A stretch of 64,000 nucleotides of DNA from Sinorhizobium meliloti (GTDB taxonomy: Bacteria; Pseudomonadota; Alphaproteobacteria; Rhizobiales; Rhizobiaceae): contig NZ_CP141214.1 of the NCBI RefSeq assembly GCF_035610345.1, forward strand, positions 1 through 64,000, read 5' to 3'. Positions 62,291 through 64,000 of the stretch are shown here, one piece after another (within the stretch, counting starts at the first letter, position 1; the number at the start of each line of letters is the position of its first letter). The notes under the pieces are model-generated. The model saw nothing but the letters and a program-made list of their open reading frames with translations, had not been told where the DNA came from and searched no databases. Made by a program: the position numbers and the translations under genes.

Positions 62291-62860
62291 ATGAAATCAC
62301 CATGGAAATTCATTGCCCAACTGACGTCGCGTCGAGCGTCGGCGAAAGCGCAGGACAGTTCGACTGGCAATGACACCGATCCCAAGGCCCTCGAGAGCGA
62401 AGTGGAGCATGCGTCCGCACTTCTACCCAGTTCGAAGCTAGTTGATCAAGAGTCGAGTGCATCCGATAAGGCGAAAGGTGGTGACAGTGTTGCGCAGGTA
62501 ATAAGACCACCGGTCGATGATGCACAAGCTCACGCACCGGCGCGTCGTGAACCTGACAACACGGTCGGCGAACAGCCTTCGTTGGTACGAAAAAACGCGG
62601 CAAGCACAAAGTCGCAAACGAAAGCACGGATTAAACGACGAGAACGTGGGGAGAAAGACAACGCGCAGGTGGCTGCACAGACCCCTGTCACCGCAACGGA
62701 TCATTCAAGCGTGCAACTCCCGTCTTCGCGGGATCTGTTCTTTGATGAAGTGGCAACACTCGATGCAGAAATTAAAATGCTGAGGAACCAGCTCGTTCAA
62801 AAGCTTCGTCTGCAGAACGTTCAGCTCAAGAAGATGCTCGAGCGCTTCGATGTTTCGTGA
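62291..62860 (+). CDS. SyrB-related protein (189 aa)
   Basis: The N-terminal two thirds are polar and low-complexity (Lys/Ala/Ser/Gln-rich), as in SyrB. The C-terminus, D-A-E-I-K-M-L-R-N-Q-L-V-Q-K-L-R-L-Q-N-V-Q-L-K-K-M-L-E-R-F, is a leucine-zipper-like coiled coil that resembles the end of SyrB. SyrB-type proteins are small cytoplasmic regulators on Sinorhizobium symbiotic plasmids. The helix-turn-helix present in the next gene is not evident here, so this may be a partner or a diverged paralogue. Confidence 0.65.
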   Translation: MKSPWKFIAQLTSRRASAKAQDSSTGNDTDPKALESEVEHASALLPSSKLVDQESSASDKAKGGDSVAQVIRPPVDDAQAHAPARREPDNTVGEQPSLVRKNAASTKSQTKARIKRRERGEKDNAQVAAQTPVTATDHSSVQLPSSRDLFFDEVATLDAEIKMLRNQLVQKLRLQNVQLKKMLERFDVS

Positions 62861-63042
62861 GCGTAGCGACGCTCCGAGTCACGTCATTGAGACGACAGCT
62901 CGTAGCCTTTACTCCCCGTTGATCGGCACATTGCAGGCATAAGCCTAATATCAACCATCCGTAAAGCAGAACTCTTTTGCTTGAGTTGACTCTGCGGTGC
63001 TCTCGGCAGAAAACAGGCAATGACCACAGGAGGAAATTGTTG

Positions 63043-63513
63043 ATGGCTGACGAAAGTAACACGGGACCGATTGCTGCAACTGAAGCGGCGAACGCAGAAG
63101 TGAAAGCACCGACGACCAAGAAGCAGAGGTCGGTACGGCGTCCAAAGACGGCTGCCGAACCAGTGCAAGCTTCATCAAAGGCGTTGGCCGCGAAACCCAG
63201 GAGGTATAGCGAACAGGAGAAGAGCGAGAAGCTCAAGCTGATTGAGACGCAAGTCCAAAGCAACAGTACCCTCAAAGACGCTATCAAGAGCGCCGGCATA
63301 TCGGAGCAAACCTACTATCATTGGAAAGGCGCTGCGAAGACCGTCAAGCAAAACGACACTAAGGGTATTAAAGGCCCCAGGCCCGTGCCGGCCGGCGATG
63401 AGTTGGCAGACCTTGTCCAACTCGAAGAGGAGAACCAAAGGCTCCGCAAGCTACTGGCGGAGAAGCTGCGGGCGGAAAACGCCGAACTGCGCAAAAGACT
63501 TGAGCTGGATTGA
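63043..63513 (+). CDS. syrB: Transcriptional regulator SyrB
   Basis: The 156-aa protein matches SyrB of Sinorhizobium meliloti in layout. It has the start M-A-D-E-S-N-T-G-P, a Lys/Ala-rich linker, the DNA-binding segment T-L-K-D-A-I-K-S-A-G-I-S-E-Q-T-Y-Y-H-W-K (residues ~78-97), and a C-terminal coiled coil (L-V-Q-L-E-E-E-N-Q-R-L-R-K-L-L-A-E-K-L). S. meliloti SyrB represses syrM and so dampens nod and exopolysaccharide gene activation. GGAGG upstream supports the start at 63043. Several syrB copies are common on such plasmids, so repression of syrM by this one is not certain. Confidence 0.88.
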   Translation: MADESNTGPIAATEAANAEVKAPTTKKQRSVRRPKTAAEPVQASSKALAAKPRRYSEQEKSEKLKLIETQVQSNSTLKDAIKSAGISEQTYYHWKGAAKTVKQNDTKGIKGPRPVPAGDELADLVQLEEENQRLRKLLAEKLRAENAELRKRLELD

Positions 63514-63780
63514 CTTAAAATTGCAGGCGTTGGTTCTTCAGCGGCCATCCGGCCCCGCGGTACGCCGGCAGTAATTTCTCGATAGACCGGGCATAGCCGC
63601 GAATAGGCCCCTAGGACGGCTAGCGGCACGCACGTAAGCTGCGAAGTTGGCGACGCGAAGGACGCGGCGCCGCTTCGGGTGCCGGGCAGTTGAAGTGTGC
63701 CGGGAAGAGCTGTATTTGTCCGCCAACAGTAGCGCCGATCGGCGTTGTTCTTTTTACGGACTCAGGGATCGAGAGAGTAT

Positions 63781-64000
63781 ATGAAAACGCCACAGCGGAG
63801 TTTCGTTGTCGAGTTCAAGTCGGGGCGGCGACAGTCAAAAACTCGGACGAATTCCATCTGGGGGGACACTGACCTTAAGGCAGTGGCCCGCGAAGTAGAA
63901 GACAAGGTCCCGCATCTTTTCAAGTCAGATGAAGCACCGGGGCCTCTTGAAGCAGATGACGCGGCTCCAACTGCTCCCGTGACTGCGAATTTCGCGAACG
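63781..64000 (+). CDS. SyrB-neighbour protein, partial (runs off the window)
   Basis: From an ATG at 63781 (GAGAG upstream) the frame M-K-T-P-Q-R-S-F-V-V-E-F-K-S-G-R-R-Q is open to the last base, 73 codons. The basic start followed by an acidic and Pro/Ala-rich stretch resembles hypothetical proteins that accompany syrB genes in Sinorhizobium, some annotated as SyrB-like. The rest lies outside the window, so no function is assigned. Confidence 0.65.
   Translation, partial: MKTPQRSFVVEFKSGRRQSKTRTNSIWGDTDLKAVAREVEDKVPHLFKSDEAPGPLEADDAAPTAPVTANFAN

Noticed and set aside
1..64000. CRISPR arrays, tRNA or rRNA genes, repABC or phage structural genes
   Set aside because: Looked for by eye: no regularly spaced direct repeats, no cloverleaf-like segment, and no replication or capsid protein motifs were seen.

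Overview
The window looks like accessory DNA of a Sinorhizobium/Ensifer-type alphaproteobacterium, most likely a symbiotic or large accessory plasmid. It is visibly GC-rich and carries SyrB-family genes at the right end, a rhizobial-style type III secretion system (T3SS) with a split secretin, many solute ABC transporters, an alphaproteobacterial F1-ATPase zeta inhibitor, and IS3/IS66 debris. No rRNA, tRNA, CRISPR array, repABC or oriT was seen. The species is inferred from gene content only.

Layout. 1-7.9 kb: a 699-bp near-perfect inverted repeat holds two copies of the 5' part of a lysR gene and brackets a 6.1-kb segment. That segment has an MFS remnant, an AraC-type regulator with a degenerate receiver-like N-terminus, a four-gene operon of unknown proteins (one with a caspase-like His/Cys dyad) and a wrbA-MFS pair. 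7.9-12 kb: IS66 and hicB remnants, a truncated IS3-family element, and a GSU2403-type nucleotidyltransferase preceded by a palindrome that recurs beyond the IS.

12-35.7 kb: a complete-looking T3SS in two divergent operons. Leftward: small protein, sctD, sctX-like, sctY-like, sctV, a Tad/CpaC-type secretin, a CpaD-like lipoprotein, a TadD-like TPR lipoprotein, sctU, then an L,D-transpeptidase. Rightward: secretin N-terminal domain protein, needle candidate, sctI, sctJ, sctK, sctL, sctN, sctO, sctQ, sctR, sctS, sctT, then a 1041-aa LysM protein facing a 1122-aa LysM protein. SctU lacks the NPTH autocleavage motif (DGGS instead), and the outer-membrane channel seems recruited from a Tad pilus. 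A promoter with a Pho-box-like direct repeat lies between the two operons.

36.4-51.8 kb: two divergent operons for amino-acid and peptide uptake and breakdown. One has a His/Arg-type ABC transporter whose ATPase is fused to a DUF2817 metallopeptidase, plus an FAD-linked oxidase. The other has a Dpp-type ABC transporter with an alpha/beta hydrolase, a gamma-glutamyltransferase-like enzyme and an M20 amidohydrolase. 51.8-56.7 kb: a VOC protein, the zeta inhibitor, an LpqC-type esterase and gene remnants (CorA, class V aminotransferase). 56.7-61.0 kb: a soluble PAS-PAS chemotaxis receptor and a CHASE4-GGDEF-EAL protein. 61.7-64 kb: a broken DnaQ-like exonuclease and three SyrB-type genes, the last running off the window.
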